Part shown: one piece after another, positions 37,891 through 49,385 of the stretch | Layout of the letters: every line of letters starts with the position of its first letter | Numbering within the stretch: the stretch's first letter is position 1 | NCBI GenBank assembly: GCA_963930655.1 | Contig: OZ005607.1 | Span: 25,552,874-25,616,873 of the forward strand | DNA length: 64,000 bases | DNA from: Myrica gale | Lineage: Eukaryota > Streptophyta > Magnoliopsida > Fagales > Myricaceae | Direction: 5' to 3' | Program-made: the position numbers and the translations under genes | Notes under the pieces: generated by a model | The model's input: the letters and a program-made list of their open reading frames with translations, nothing else | The model's database searches: none | Told to the model about the DNA's origin: nothing

Positions 37891-38593
37891 GTTTTCGAGG
37901 GAATTGATGCTGCCAAAATTTCATACTTGTCCGAACTACGATGTAATCGTCCGAACTCTATCTTACAGTTCAACACACTGTTTTAGTAATTCTCAAACAA
38001 CAGTGTATGCTCATTAACATCTACATTCGGACGATACAACACCGTCCGAACACTACCTTACACCACCCGACGCCGTTTTGGAAATACCAAGACGATAGCG
38101 TCTGATCATAAACAACAACGTCCAGAGGATATAAAACCATCGTTCGTACGGTTGTTTGAATTTCAGGCATCCCGATTGTATAAAAAGGTGTTCAGACATT
38201 TTGTTTTATATAATACGACACCGTTCGAGCTTACATTAAAATTCCGGACAAAGACATTAACGTCCGAACGGTTTTTGACTATTTTGATTTTTTTTGTTTT
38301 CATTTTTTGAAGCTCATACAATTAAATTTATTAGCAAGTTTTAAATAACTAAAGTTAGTTAATAATATAAATAATTTTAAGTGTATTAAGTTCTAATATC
38401 AATATTTTTTTGAATGAGTGTACCGAAATTAGAAACGTAACATTAATTAACATATTGTATTAAGTTTTAATAAATATAAATAACATAACTGAAATGACAT
38501 AAATATATCAAGTATCGTCAAAACATAATATGAACAAAAACATCAAGTAAAACCAATACGTGTCCACAAAACATAATATAAAAGTAAATGCCC

Positions 38594-39128
38594 TCAAAAC
38601 ATAATAAAAAATATAAACGTTATAATAAAAGTAAATAAATGTAGACTACTGCTCATCATCATCATGAGTTTTAGAACATGACGGACGTGACGAAGGTGCT
38701 CCTCTATCAGCAAAACCCACTCAGTCAGGGGAAAAAGCTCTACACCGGTTGCCAAGCCCTTCAGGACTTTCTTAAGCGCAGTGACCTCCTTCTTCCACCC
38801 AACATCCATGTCTGTGACCTTATACTCCAAAGCCGACAGACGACGACTGATATCACTGACCATGTAATGTGTGGGCTGCAAAACCGATTTGCATCCGCTG
38901 AGTCAGTTCCGTCATCATATCGTTCATCCAAATAGGTCGTTGTGCCCCAAGTCCCTGGGTCGAGCTTTGCCCAGGATCCTGCCCCTCAATTGATTCTTCA
39001 GGCTGCTTCTATCGTCTAACTCTAGCAACCCGAGCAGCTTGTAGCTCTCGGCGTGTAGGGGCCATCGATTTGGAGAGTGTGGTCTTGTTGATCGATCCAA
39101 GTGGAAGCGCCCTCAGCTCGTCACCACC
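38594..39128 (-). pseudogene. Degraded CACTA-associated protein fragment
   Basis: The - strand reads an Arg-rich stretch (RRELQAARVARV) then a helix-rich tail (MTELTQRMQIGF ... RRLSALEYKVTDMD). This resembles the coiled-coil C-terminus of proteins encoded by plant CACTA elements. Stops interrupt it. The family assignment is inferred from its position in the CACTA complex. Confidence 0.4.
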
Positions 39129-39129
39129 C

Positions 39130-40705
39130 TCGGGTACCATCATGGCGTATAGGAACTGTGTCTTTCTTTAGTCTTCAAGCCCTCTGCATCAATGGATTGG
39201 TTTTCCTCACGTAACAAGAGGTGGGGCAACACTTCAAAACATATGATAAATAAATAAGGAGAGAGATGATCACCTTCTCGAAGACCTCTTGAAGGTTGAA
39301 ATCTACCAAATGGGCTACCATTAATACGAATGGAGAACGACAAGGTAGAGATGCATTGTTTCACCCAGTTTACCCATACGAAACTAAATCCAAAACATTT
39401 CAGAATTTTCAATAGAAAGCTTCATTCAACTCTTTCGTAAGCTTTTTCCATATCCGCCTTGATAGTCATCTGTCCCTCTCGCCTTTTTTGTGGTTCATAC
39501 CATGAAAAATCACCGCAGCTACAATATAATTATCTTAAATTGCTCGGCCCAGAATAAAGCAAGTTGAAACGGTGAAATAAGTTTATGGAGGACCACTTTC
39601 AAACGTTATGCATAATTTTGGAGATGAGCTTATAAATGACATTACAAAGACTAATAGGTCTGAACTGACTGACATTGGAATGATTGTCCACCTTCGGAAT
39701 CAATGTAATGTTTGTAGCATTCAGATCTTGTAAAATCTCACCATTTTAAAAAAACTCTTGCCTTCCTTAATAACATCCACTACCACATCCCAAAAATGCT
39801 TAAAAAAAACAGTCATGCCACCTGGTCATGGTACATTCTCCGAACTCATCTTTCGAAGAGTAAAAACAAATATCCTCATAATCCAAAATTTTTGTCAACA
39901 TTTCATTCTCCACATCAGCGATCAAAGGCTCAAGTAACATTTCCAACTCATATGGAATAATGAGATTACTGGAAGAAAAAAGATGCTGATAGAAATCCAC
40001 CATTTCTTTCCCAATCGGACCTCACCCTGATATCCACCCAGTCCTCTTAGATTTCAGCTTCAAAATTTGGTTACGACATCAATGAATGGCCGTCGAAGCA
40101 TGGTAGAACTTTGTATTTAGATCGCTAGACACTAGCCATGTCTCCCGAGACTTTTGTCACCATAGTATTTCCTCATGTCTCAACTGTTCTTCCAGCTCCA
40201 CAGTAAACTACTGAGCCAACTGAAAATTAGAGACTGTAGGGGACGCGTGTTGGAAATGGGCGAGCTATCCTTTGTGCGCTGGAGAGCAAGATGAATCTGC
40301 CCAAAACTCTCTTTATTTCACTTTCTCAGAGCATAACAGGCAATTAAACCCTCCTACAGAAGACCAAGCCTCTGCCACAACTCCCACAGAAGGCTCATCC
40401 CTCGTCCAAAATCCTTCAAACTTAAAAGATCTCGATGCAGATTTGGCTGACTCAAATAATGACATAACCAACGGGCAATGTTCATAATTGGTAAGTAAGT
40501 AATGAATAATAGCGAAATTTTGAAATGCCACCCTCCAAGGCAATATAGAAATATCTCTATCCAAACGCTCTCGGATATTAGCAAGCTCCGGACGTTTGCA
40601 TCATGTAAACTTCATACCAACGAATCCCAAGTCAACAAAATCCATAGTCTTTATAAAATGAGATAAACTACTAGAGAAACTATCGTTTGAGGATTTCTAA
40701 AAGGG
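39130..40705 (-). mobile_element. Truncated LINE reverse-transcriptase fragment nested in the CACTA complex
   Basis: Reading leftwards on the - strand: VDLGFVGMKFT then NIRERLDRDISILPWR (end of the endonuclease region), FKFEGFWTRDE, WLVSSDLNTKFYHAS, FYQHLFSSSN, then the reverse-transcriptase block INGSPFGRFQPSRGLREGD followed by LSPYLFIICFEVL. The order matches plant non-LTR ORF2. Several frame changes and stops break it, and part of the region between 39420 and 39800 is badly worn. RNase H and the tail are missing, so both ends are truncated. It is an old insertion. Confidence 0.85.
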
Positions 40706-42423
40706 TGTCGTGAACTGTAATTAGCAATCGGATGACCCATATCTTGACCGGAGGTGTTCGTTTATGATCATTTGCATGCATGCATGTGTAGAGACGCTGT
40801 TGTTTATGCGTATGAAAGATTAGAAATCGAAGACAGTATAGCGAAAAATGTGAAAACATTTAGAAAATGATACATTTGAGTAAGAGGAAAAGAGAAGAGC
40901 TGATTTTGGGTGTCCAATCTTATTGAAAAATGACGTGGAAGGAGCAACTCATTTGAGATTTCACATTGGATTCCATTTGAGGTTAGTGGGTTTTAAAATT
41001 TTATTTGTTTTAAGATGAAAGACATGGATTTTAGGATACCAAAGCATGTGTTTTTTAAATTTTTAGGGTCTAAAATGATAGCAATGGAGTTTGGGGTTGG
41101 TTGTGATGTGTTTGTGTTGAAGTGTTTGCGATTTAGGTTGATTTTGACAAGTTTTTCGAAGGATTATGGTCCGTCCGGATGTTCTTGTTTGGTTCAGACG
41201 CTTTGCTAAAGCCATCAGAACGCTCATATGTATTGTTCGGACGACTATTACTCCGATGGAATGGTTTTTACAATTTATGTTTCATGTATTCATTTAGTAG
41301 CCTTAGACTCGTTTAAGAATTACATCGAGTTCGGATAACAAACTCGATGTAATTCTTGAATTGTCCATGTTATGGAAAGTTTAATTGAGTTTACAATATC
41401 TGTAATGTGCGTAATTGTATCTGCTATTATGGTAGATGTGTTTAGAAATTTTGATGTAAATCTTTTTTTGTCCTTCGGATACACATTCAGTATTGAGCTT
41501 ACACACTCGCCTTCAATAGAAAAGACTGGAATTATACCGACATGGATGATCAAATTTGTCGTCTTTCTGTATTTACTCAAAGTGTGTGACCCGCTATGAG
41601 CTGGTTGGGGTCAATATTCGAATAGAAATGAATTTATAAAAGTGCAGTGGTACATACTCAACAACTGTTCAGAAATCAGCCAACATATAGAGTATGCACT
41701 TATACAAATATTTGCTCATTTAAACACTTATCAGTTTATTATATTTTAATTTATTATAAAATATCTTATTTCTTTATAGCGAGCACTTGGAAGAGATGAG
41801 GATGCAATCGCCAATAAATGTCGATAGGAGGCACGAATAAGGATTTCCGTTATGGTTTAGAAATTGGGTATGAGTTTATCTCTATTATAAGTTAAATTTT
41901 ATTGATCTTTTTATTTTTTATTAACACGTGTTTATTATTTTAGACTCAAACTATGCGCATGGAAAATTCAGGCTCGGTGTCAGATGATTTGTATGCATTA
42001 GCATCCAGTCTGGATCAACGAGCACTTTGTTATTTTAGGTGTGTAGTGAAATGGAGTTAGGTTTAACACGGTTCTTCGTGAATAGTTTAGTAACACTTAG
42101 AATAATGGTGTCGTTGTTCCGGGGACCATGCTGGGAAAGATGTTGATTTTTTATGGTCAGGTCATGTATATTTACTCGTTGTGTTATTTGCGGGGAATTT
42201 AGTTTATTTAGTCAACTATGACTGGTTTGACTTGAGTACTCAAAACTTAGGTCTTAATATTGGTGCGCTCGTTCAACAACACGTCTCATTTGAGACGAGT
42301 AAGTGGAAGGAGGTCCTCGACCAAGTTAAATCATACGTGATGAACCGACTGTTGCTTTGTATAATTTACTAAATTTTAATTGTACAAATTTTTATACGTA
42401 CTAACTGTTATATATGTGAAGGA
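40706..42423. other. Interior of the CACTA complex
   Basis: Mostly non-coding, with CGTTCGGACG-type motifs near 41160-41260 and a 17-bp hairpin at 41315-41357. Short open stretches at 42180-42370 may be worn transposase exons, but I cannot place them in a domain. Confidence 0.4.
41315..41357. repeat. Perfect 17-bp hairpin
   Basis: AAGAATTACATCGAGTT (41315-41331) and its exact reverse complement (41341-41357) are separated by 9 bases. Confidence 0.9.
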
Positions 42424-43440
42424 TGATTTCCAACTAGATTTTGACCGACCCGAGGATCGCATGACAGTGACGTCTGTTCAATTCCAAAAAGAGGCATTGG
42501 AGCACCCATATCCCGAGATGAACAAGGAATAATGGACTCGTGTCTGTGATTTATTCGTTAGTGAGGAATTTCAGGTTAAAAATTTTATTCCTTCCTGAAC
42601 GTTTATTTTATTTTATTATTAATTGTGGTAAAAACTATAAATGTACAATGCAGAGAAGGAGTGCAATCAACAAAGAGAATAGTTAAGCTGAAGATTGTAT
42701 ACACATCGGAAGCGAGGTCCTTCTATCACGTGAGAGCGTTGTTAGTAAGTAATACATTTATATTTATGTTAGATATTATTTAAATAAATGACTTATGTAT
42801 TTTAATATGCACGTTTTATATTTCTTTTGGTATAGATAAAAATCCAGAATCTGGATAACATGTAGACATCAGAAGATGCACGAGAAAATTTTGTAAGTTG
42901 TAACGTTAAATTTAATAATGCATATGTTATCTCTATGTTTCATATGTGTTAACTTTATATTCTTTTCTTATTTTGTAGGAGAAAATAGAGGCGGTACAAT
43001 TGCAGCATGAGTCAGAGGGAAAGTCATACACCGAAGTTGAGATTTTTGCTGAGGTGTTGGGGACGAAAGCGGGTTACTTGCGAGGTTTACGTCATTCAGT
43101 ACGGTCTATTGGATCATCTACATCAGCATCGTACTTTGATTTGTCACGGAGATTGGAGGAGACTAGATTAGAGATTGTGAAGATGAGGGCTACATAGATG
43201 GAATATGAAACGCTTCTAGTCAAACGGTCAAATATGGAGCAGACGATGTGAGAGTGTCAGCAAATAATAGAGGAGTAACAACGGAAGAAAGACGAAGAAC
43301 ATTAGAAGATAATGCAGGAACAACAAAGAAACCTAGTCGAACAACAATAAATGAGGATGCAACTAATGGAACAACAGATGAGTGAACAGATGATGGAGCA
43401 GATCAGACCAATCCCGTACGACACCCAAACGAAAATTTGG
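42424..43440 (+). pseudogene. CACTA transposase (Transposase_24/Ptta-like) remnant
   Basis: Exon-like blocks on the + strand read VCDLFVSEEFQ, then RRSAINKENR, YTSEARSFYHVR, then the open stretch 42979-43197 (HESEGKSYTEVEIFAEVLGT ... YFDLSRRLEETRLEIVKMRA), followed by a Gln/Met-rich coiled-coil tail. The order (KENR, a Ser/Phe block, ExF/E motif, then a coil) matches the plant En/Spm Transposase_24 family. Stops between blocks show that it is no longer functional. CACTA proteins of this type bind the sub-terminal motifs. Confidence 0.6.
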
Positions 43441-44569
43441 GTAGATTTATGTATTTTCACTACTTGATCAATACTTATCGATTATGTATTTTATTTACTT
43501 TTCATCACGATTGCATATTTGTAGACAATTTATTATATTATTTGCAAATTATTTTTAAAATTTTAATTAGATTAATTCAAATACGTAACAAATGGTTTGA
43601 AAGGTAAAAAAATCGTCTGAATGATTTTTGTGTAATGATAAGGTGCGAATTAGATTTAGCGGCATTTTTAACGACGACCGCTATAGACCTATTTTTTTGT
43701 AGTATATATACAATTCATTTCATATTGATGGACTTTCAAGCTCTTCCCTGAGCATTTATAATATGTGAAGTAATCGGAATAAGAGTAATGATATACCCTC
43801 GACTATCATCCGACTAAAAACATACGAGGCAACCATTAAACTTTTTTTAAAATATAAACTTTCAGAACACGGAAACGCTGTTCACCGCCAAGTTTTTTAA
43901 AAACAAATACTGCACACAACACAAAAACCCCGTTCCCCCAAAATCCTTCCCCCCAAAAAATCTGCAACGCCTTCTTCTTACCCTCTCCACCACAGGAAAG
44001 ACAACACAATCCAGGTATATCTCTAAGTAAACAAGATTAATGAATTAATTAGTAAAAACTATGATCTCATGACATTCAAGGACTTATGTGAGTGGTTAAA
44101 CTTTTCCCTTTATACAATATAAGGTACTGCAAACCGTGCAAAGACGATGAGGATATTTACAAGTTTAAATAGCTTCTGTTGTATCTCCTTTAACTTGATG
44201 AAAGAAAATAACTTAGATCTCGATCTCGTATTGAGGTTTTGCGGACAGGAATATGGCTAGCAATCGTGTACCCCAACACAATTGAGCATTTTGAAGACGA
44301 CCCATGGGGGCCTGCAAATGAAAATAAAGGTCCAGAACCTAACATCCAAGTGGTGGTAAATGGGTGTAGTTCTTTGATTGGACATTGTTTTTTAAAAGAA
44401 ATTTGTGTTTCTCCCGTCTCTGGTTCGTGTAAATTGGATAATTCTATTGGATAACGCATGGAATAACTCAACAAAGTTTTATTATTTATTTTTTGTACCT
44501 TCCTTCATTTGATATGCCTTATGATAGTATGTTGATCTGTTAGCATTTCGTTACCAGGGTTTTGAGAAG

Positions 44570-44760
44570 GATCGACGTAAAGATCCGGACAGAGATGCTT
44601 TGTAAGCCGGGGGGCCTTGCGCGCGGGCAGGGTTTGGAATTTGACCCCGCGCGCACAGGGACTTGCTCGCGGGACTCGCGCTTCAGGAAATTTCAAGAGC
44701 CGCGCGCGCGGGACCTTGCGCGAGGGACACGTGCATCAGGGCCTGGAAATTCCAGGCTAA
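44570..44760. other. GC-rich island inside the Mutator-like element
   Basis: Runs such as GCGCGCGGG and CCGCGCGCGCGGGACC stand out in otherwise AT-rich DNA. The origin is unknown; it may be captured genomic DNA or another nested repeat. Confidence 0.5.
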
Positions 44761-45039
44761 TGCCCTCGAGGCCTAGAATTTCCCTGGCATGCTGGTCTCC
44801 TCTTGACTCCGGGCTGCTGGGTTTTTTTTTACGGTTCAATATAACTTTTGTACTGTTCCGTCCTCTTTTTCTTTCAATAAAGCTTACTTATAAAATACAA
44901 ATAAGCAGCTTCAAGTCACCTGTGCTGCAATAGTTTTTTTTTTAAAACAAGCATGGTTTCAATTGTTTTATTTTCTCCTTCCTTTTCCATCACTAAAGAG
45001 TGTCTAAGATACCCATTCAAAGTTGTTATTGTTAAAAAC

Positions 45040-45240
45040 ACAATAGAATAGAAGAAAAAAAATACTTCAGTCTCATCTGAGAAAGTTTTCGTACATAGAG
45101 AAGGGAGCGACCCAATATCGAGAGGGTGGAGACGATTCCAGCCACGTAGAACACCATGACCAGCCAAGACCATGGCATCAATACGAAGCCGATGAAGAAA
45201 GTGATCGACCTGCAAATCTGAAACGAACGAAAGAGTAGAG
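45040..45240 (-). pseudogene. Possible captured host exon encoding a hydrophobic membrane segment
   Basis: Inside the Mutator-like element the - strand reads FRSFQICRSITFFIGFVLMP, then WSWLVMVFYVAGIVSTLSI and LGRSLLYVRKL. This is one strongly hydrophobic stretch with a basic border and a conserved-looking GIVSTLSILGRS end, as in small plant transmembrane proteins. No ATG-initiated full protein is present. The parent gene is not in this window and I cannot name it. Confidence 0.35.
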
Positions 45241-45879
45241 AGAGAGGAGGTGGTGGTTTGTCAGCCGGTGGTGAAGAGGGTAAAGAAGAACGGCGCGGCA
45301 GATTTTGGGGAGAAGGATTTTGGGGGAGTTTTGAATTAACGGTGTTGAACGACGTTTTTGTGTTGTGAGCAATTTTTATTTTTAAAAAAATTTGATGGAT
45401 GCCACGTACGCACAGGGCTAGAAGTGGAGGGTATATCATTACTCATCGGAAATAATTGCAAGCTGGGACAGAGAATGAACTGCTTCCACTAAAAATTCTG
45501 AAATATCAGAACATTACGTTATATCATGATCAGAAATGTCCAAGTACTGCTGACAAAAATATCTTTCTAAACGTGGCTGTGGGTCACGACTCACAATTAC
45601 TACTGTTTGTGGAAATGGACTAATAAGGCGGGTAGCCCTGACATGCATGTGATACAACCCATTATTACTAAATAAGACAAACTCTCTGTGGAAAACTGCA
45701 AAAAGTACTAAACCTGGGCTCATGTCTGAAAATGGAGTGGGTGAAATTCGAGCTCTACGTACGTACGCTTCCCCTGATTTGATCGTCCTCTGAGGCTATT
45801 TGTGGTATTTCCGATGAAATTCTTAATTCAGATCGGATATTTGGGTGATAGTTCTGGAGTACAAGTGACATTTTTCCAA

Positions 45880-46240
45880 AAAAAAATTGTCTTGTACCGG
45901 TGGAGGGGGTGTTTTCTTTTTCATTTCCAAATCTTTGGCTCCCACCCTTGATGTTTTCTTGGATCCAGGCCTTATCATCGAAGAACCAATATCTTCAACA
46001 ATCATGCCTGCACGTCCAATTCGATTACATAACGTCTTAATATTGGCACTCAAAATTTTAGGTCTGATTAAAAAAATTACAAAATTGATCTCTCTCTATC
46101 AAATTATTATTTTTCATCATAATATTCATTCAAATCTTCGCTCTATTCACTTTTTTACCAACTCTCATAAACTATCTTTACTTTTTTACTCTCTCTCATA
46201 CTCCAAAATTTTAACAATCAAACACCACCGATCTCTATGT
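45880..46240. other. Repeat-rich intergenic DNA
   Basis: Contains a 46040-46240 segment with CTCTCTC/AAAATTTTAAC texture like small inverted-repeat elements. No clean termini. Confidence 0.35.
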
Positions 46241-46249
46241 TTTTTTTTG

Positions 46250-46680
46250 TTTTTTTTTTCTGGAAAACATTGCTTCATTGATCATACAACTTGCTCATGG
46301 ACAGCCAAACTATCACAGTTCAGGACATTGTCGGGTAAACTATTAATAGATAACTTTTCTATTACATTAATCTCCTTTTCACTCCATTTAGTCAGCTTTT
46401 GTGATGCATAATTTCATTCTCTGGGCGTCCATCTCATCTCTTATGATGGTTGGTCCTGTAGCATTTGTCTAATTAATGGTCAGCACCTCTCCTTCAATTT
46501 TCCAATCCGATCTCCTGATGCTTCTCAAGACTTGGGAGTCTCCTTCAATCGTGATGGTACCAGTGACGATCCATTTCCGAAGCCAGTGAGCAAGCCAGTC
46601 TAGCAGCCCTTCTTCTCCTTCAATAGGTTCACCCCCTGCTTCTTTCCGTTTTGGCCTTCAAAGCCCCACTATGATTATTC
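46250..46680 (-). mobile_element. LINE 3'-end fragment (RNase H)
   Basis: On the - strand the sequence reads TITIEGDSQVLRSIRRSDWK, which fits the EGDS block of the plant LINE RNase H domain. It ends in an A-rich tail, seen as a T-run at about 46240-46260 on the + strand. It is short and interrupted. Confidence 0.5.
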
Positions 46681-46928
46681 CTACAGATAGCTCCATACAC
46701 CATGTTCCCTCGGAAAACAATAATATCGACATTGATCTTCACTGCCCCCTCCCGAGGCGGGATTCAAACTATCTCCTGCCCCATGCAATTCTTTCCTCTT
46801 CGAAGCCGCAGTATGGTCTAAGTAGCTTCTTGATACTTCTTTCAGCAGAACGAAAATATCTTATTTCTGGTGACCATACAAAGTTCATAATTAAAACTGC
46901 AGAGAGAATAACCACGGCCAAGACATAC

Positions 46929-47122
46929 AGGCTATGTTTGTTCTCCAAAATTTGAGACTTCTTAAAATTTTAACACAATAAAAAATTACAATATAATATC
47001 TCTCTCCATCACATCATTACTTGTCACTATAATAAATATTAAAAATCATCCCTCTCTTCATTTTTTCACTAGAAATACACTAAAATTTTAACCTCCTCAA
47101 AATTTTAACACTCAAACTCAAC
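46929..47122. mobile_element. Possible MITE
   Basis: Starts GGCTATGTTTG and ends CAAACTCAACC, imperfect inverted ends. No exact target duplication, so this is tentative. Confidence 0.35.
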
Positions 47123-47124
47123 CA

Positions 47125-47482
47125 TAATTTCATGGTGGGTCGGTGCCCAGAATTCACCGAGTAATCCAATGTTACAGTAGACTTGTAGAACTGTAGCAAA
47201 GACACGTTTTGTTAACTCAAACTTTAGTACCAATAATTCTACACGTATTGTCACATATGCAGGAAAATTATCGTACAATTAATAATATAGCGGGGACCAA
47301 ACTATGTAAGAGGACATGAATATTGTTATCTCTTTCTTGCTCTCTGATTCTATATATACAGCAGCGATTAGGCACCACATACGTCGACCCTCAAAGTACC
47401 CTAAATCTTAGAAAATCTGAGACTCCCTTCGTTATAATTCATGGTATTATCAGCTTCTACCCCAATTATAAGCCGCACAATG
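47125..47482 (+). promoter_or_regulatory. Decayed promoter of the lipoxygenase exon 1 relic
   Basis: Closely similar to 28885-29247 upstream of the 907-aa gene. The TATA position reads TATGTAA (47303-47309) instead of TATATAA. Confidence 0.7.
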
Positions 47483-47935
47483 ATGTTGAAGCCTCAAGTT
47501 TCCCACTCAAACACTGCCGAAATTAACCCTCTTCCTTTTACAGAAGCCAATATTCAGCTATGGAATTAATGGCAGTGCCTCGCTTCCATTCTGGTCAAAG
47601 TCCGTATTCCGGCAAAGCCACAAAAGCCATCATACTGGCTTCCTTCTTAGCAACATAAAAGCTGTTGCCAGTACTAGTACTATACAGCCAACGCTCCCGA
47701 GAATACTTGCTTGGTAAAACACTCCTCCTGGAGTTAGTTAGTGCTGAGCTTGACCCCAGTAAGTGTTCTTAATTTCAAACTAAACAATCAAGTTAGACGT
47801 ACCTAATAATGGATCGAATTGTTACCGGATAACACAATAATTGTGTTTTTCCCCTAGCTCGTGAAGGAGTTGAAAATTTAATGTATACTTTTGTGGCCTG
47901 GCTTTTTGTTTATTTCGTACTTTTAATTAAGGGTA
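47483..47935 (+). pseudogene. Lipoxygenase exon 1 relic plus start of intron 1
   Basis: ATG at 47483 begins [13 protein letters not shown], matching exon 1 of the 907-aa gene. Extra bases near 47520-47550 shift the frame. A deletion of about 90 bp removes the residues between the transit peptide and [16 protein letters not shown]. The donor at 47758/47759 (CCCA|GTAAGT) and about 175 bp of intron 1 are preserved. Exons 2-9 are absent. The last part of intron 1 reappears at 51068-51287, so later insertions split the intron. It is a dead copy. Confidence 0.92.
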
Positions 47936-48096
47936 ATATACCTATTTAGTCCATGGGTTTTGACCCATTTTAATAAGTAGTCCTTGGGTTTTCAAATTGA
48001 TCATGAAGGTCATTCAATTTATAAGTTTTATCAAACAAGTCCTTTAGTTAAGAGAAGGACTTCTTTGACAAAAATTATAAACTCACAGACTTCAAT

Positions 48097-49377
48097 TGTA
48101 ATGCCCCAGGCCCAAACTCCATACGAAAATATTTACGTATAAAATAAGATTTTTTCATCATGGATAATTATTTATCTAGGCCCCCAATATTTCAAAATTA
48201 ATTTGTACAACCTCACCAAAATATTCATATTCCATAAAAAGCATGCAAATATCAATCCGAGCCCTAGAATTTACATTAACATATATGATATTTCCAATAT
48301 CGATGAAGATCTCTCAAAAGAAATACAATATCGAATTCCCCAAAATTAATCTCCAAAAGTACTCTTGCAAAATACGCATTCGAAACACAAATATGTCTGA
48401 AGCTCCTCGAACTCCTCTAATTCTGTCAACTCTGAAAAATATGAGAATAAGGGGTGAGATACGACTAGCTCAGTAGGTAGTAAGTCAATGGGAGTCGAGG
48501 AAAAGACAATTTTATTACAATAACCTAAATCCACAATAAAACACCGTGAGCCATACAAAATCGAAAAATACAAGTTTATAACAAAAATATCCAAGGCCGT
48601 GCAATATAGAGAAATCACCAATGGTCACACAGACCTCAAAATATCAGGCCACACAGACCTCCAAGCCACAAAAATCTCCAGGCCACAAAGACCTCCAAAT
48701 ACCACGAGGGGTATCAAATTGGCAACATAGACCACAAGGATAAATTGGTCACAAAGACCACAAAAATATATCATAAGCGCAAGGAAAAATTTCACAGTAT
48801 GCTCACCAAAACAAGTTATAACTATTTCAATTGAGTTTCACAAAATCTCGACAATCTCATTTTACCAAAAATTTGTTCAGTTCCCCAAATAATACATCAA
48901 TACCATATAAAAATATGGTACACGTTTTAAAAATCTCATTGAAGAACCACATACCTCGAACGCTTAATCAAAAAACTTCTCCAATAATTACCGAACAATC
49001 TCTTGGAAATTATTAGCACAACCTATATCCAAATTTTGGTCTCTAATAAATATTCTCTGCGACCATTTATAAACCTCGATCTCTTCAACTTTTAAAATTT
49101 AAACATATCTCTATCCATCACTTTTAAATTCAAACATAAGATCTTTATCCATATCTTTCAAATTCAAATATAAGACTAATATTTATCCATATCTTAACCT
49201 TTAAATTCAAACCCAAGATCAAATCTCTATTCAAACCTTTAAAATCAAATAGAGATCACATCTCCATATCAACACCTTTAAATTCAAAAATACGATTCAA
49301 CGTATATCCAAAAAAATCAAACACAATATTAAGCCCCATCTCTAAATTTAAAATCCGAATTACTCACTTACACCTTT
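48097..49377 (+). mobile_element. Truncated Ty3/gypsy LTR, relative of the solo LTR at 4844
   Basis: Begins TGTAATGCCCCAGGCCC and aligns to 4844-6035 throughout, then breaks off near ACTTACACC before the normal LTR end. The right part is missing. It lies inside the split lipoxygenase intron 1. It is a fossil. Confidence 0.8.
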
Positions 49378-49385
49378 TTCGGGGC

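Larger units (their letters stand above)
36926..43704 (+). mobile_element. CACTA (En/Spm) transposon complex, about 6.8 kb
   Basis: The left end starts CACTACAACAAATCACACTT; the right end finishes TTTTTTTGTAGTA. Dense sub-terminal motifs of the CGTTCGGACG/CGTCCGAACG type occur at 37060-38280 and 41160-41260. The + strand 42420-43440 retains a transposase-related remnant. The two termini are not good inverted repeats of each other beyond about 8 bp and there is no matching 3-bp target duplication. The end of the coding remnant (43365-43540) also recurs inverted at 37670-37890. I therefore read this as at least two related CACTA elements nested or fused, rather than one intact copy. A LINE is nested at about 39130-40705. 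Confidence 0.75.
43782..45444. mobile_element. Mutator-like element (Pack-MULE candidate) with about 200-bp inverted ends
   Basis: The left end AGAGTAATGATATACCCTC and the right end GAGGGTATATCATTACTC are inverted repeats. The similarity continues inward for about 200 bp (CACAACACAAAAAC, CCCCAAAATCCTTC and CCCTCTCCACCAC all recur inverted near 45240-45370). The flanks ATCGGAATA (43773-43781) and ATCGGAAAT (45445-45453) look like a slightly worn 9-bp target duplication, and the related site at 25925 lacks the element. Long terminal inverted repeats plus a 9-bp duplication define Mutator-like elements. No MURA transposase is visible; the interior has GC-rich and gene-like pieces, as in Pack-MULEs. 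Confidence 0.75.
43735..45770 (+). repeat. Lipoxygenase upstream block, copy B (interrupted)
   Basis: Partner of 25890-26450. The shared parts are about 43738-43781 and 45445-45760; the Mutator-like element separates them. The sequence lies upstream of the exon 1 relic, as copy A lies upstream of the 907-aa gene. Confidence 0.8.

Noticed and set aside
36926-43704. A single intact CACTA transposon
   Set aside because: Ends do not pair beyond a few bases, no 3-bp duplication, and the coding tail is present in both directions.
44239-44454. Open frame in the Mutator-like element reading MRTGIWLAIVYPNTIEHFED
   Set aside because: No domain I recognise and no splice context. It could be captured DNA but the evidence is weaker than for 45040-45240.
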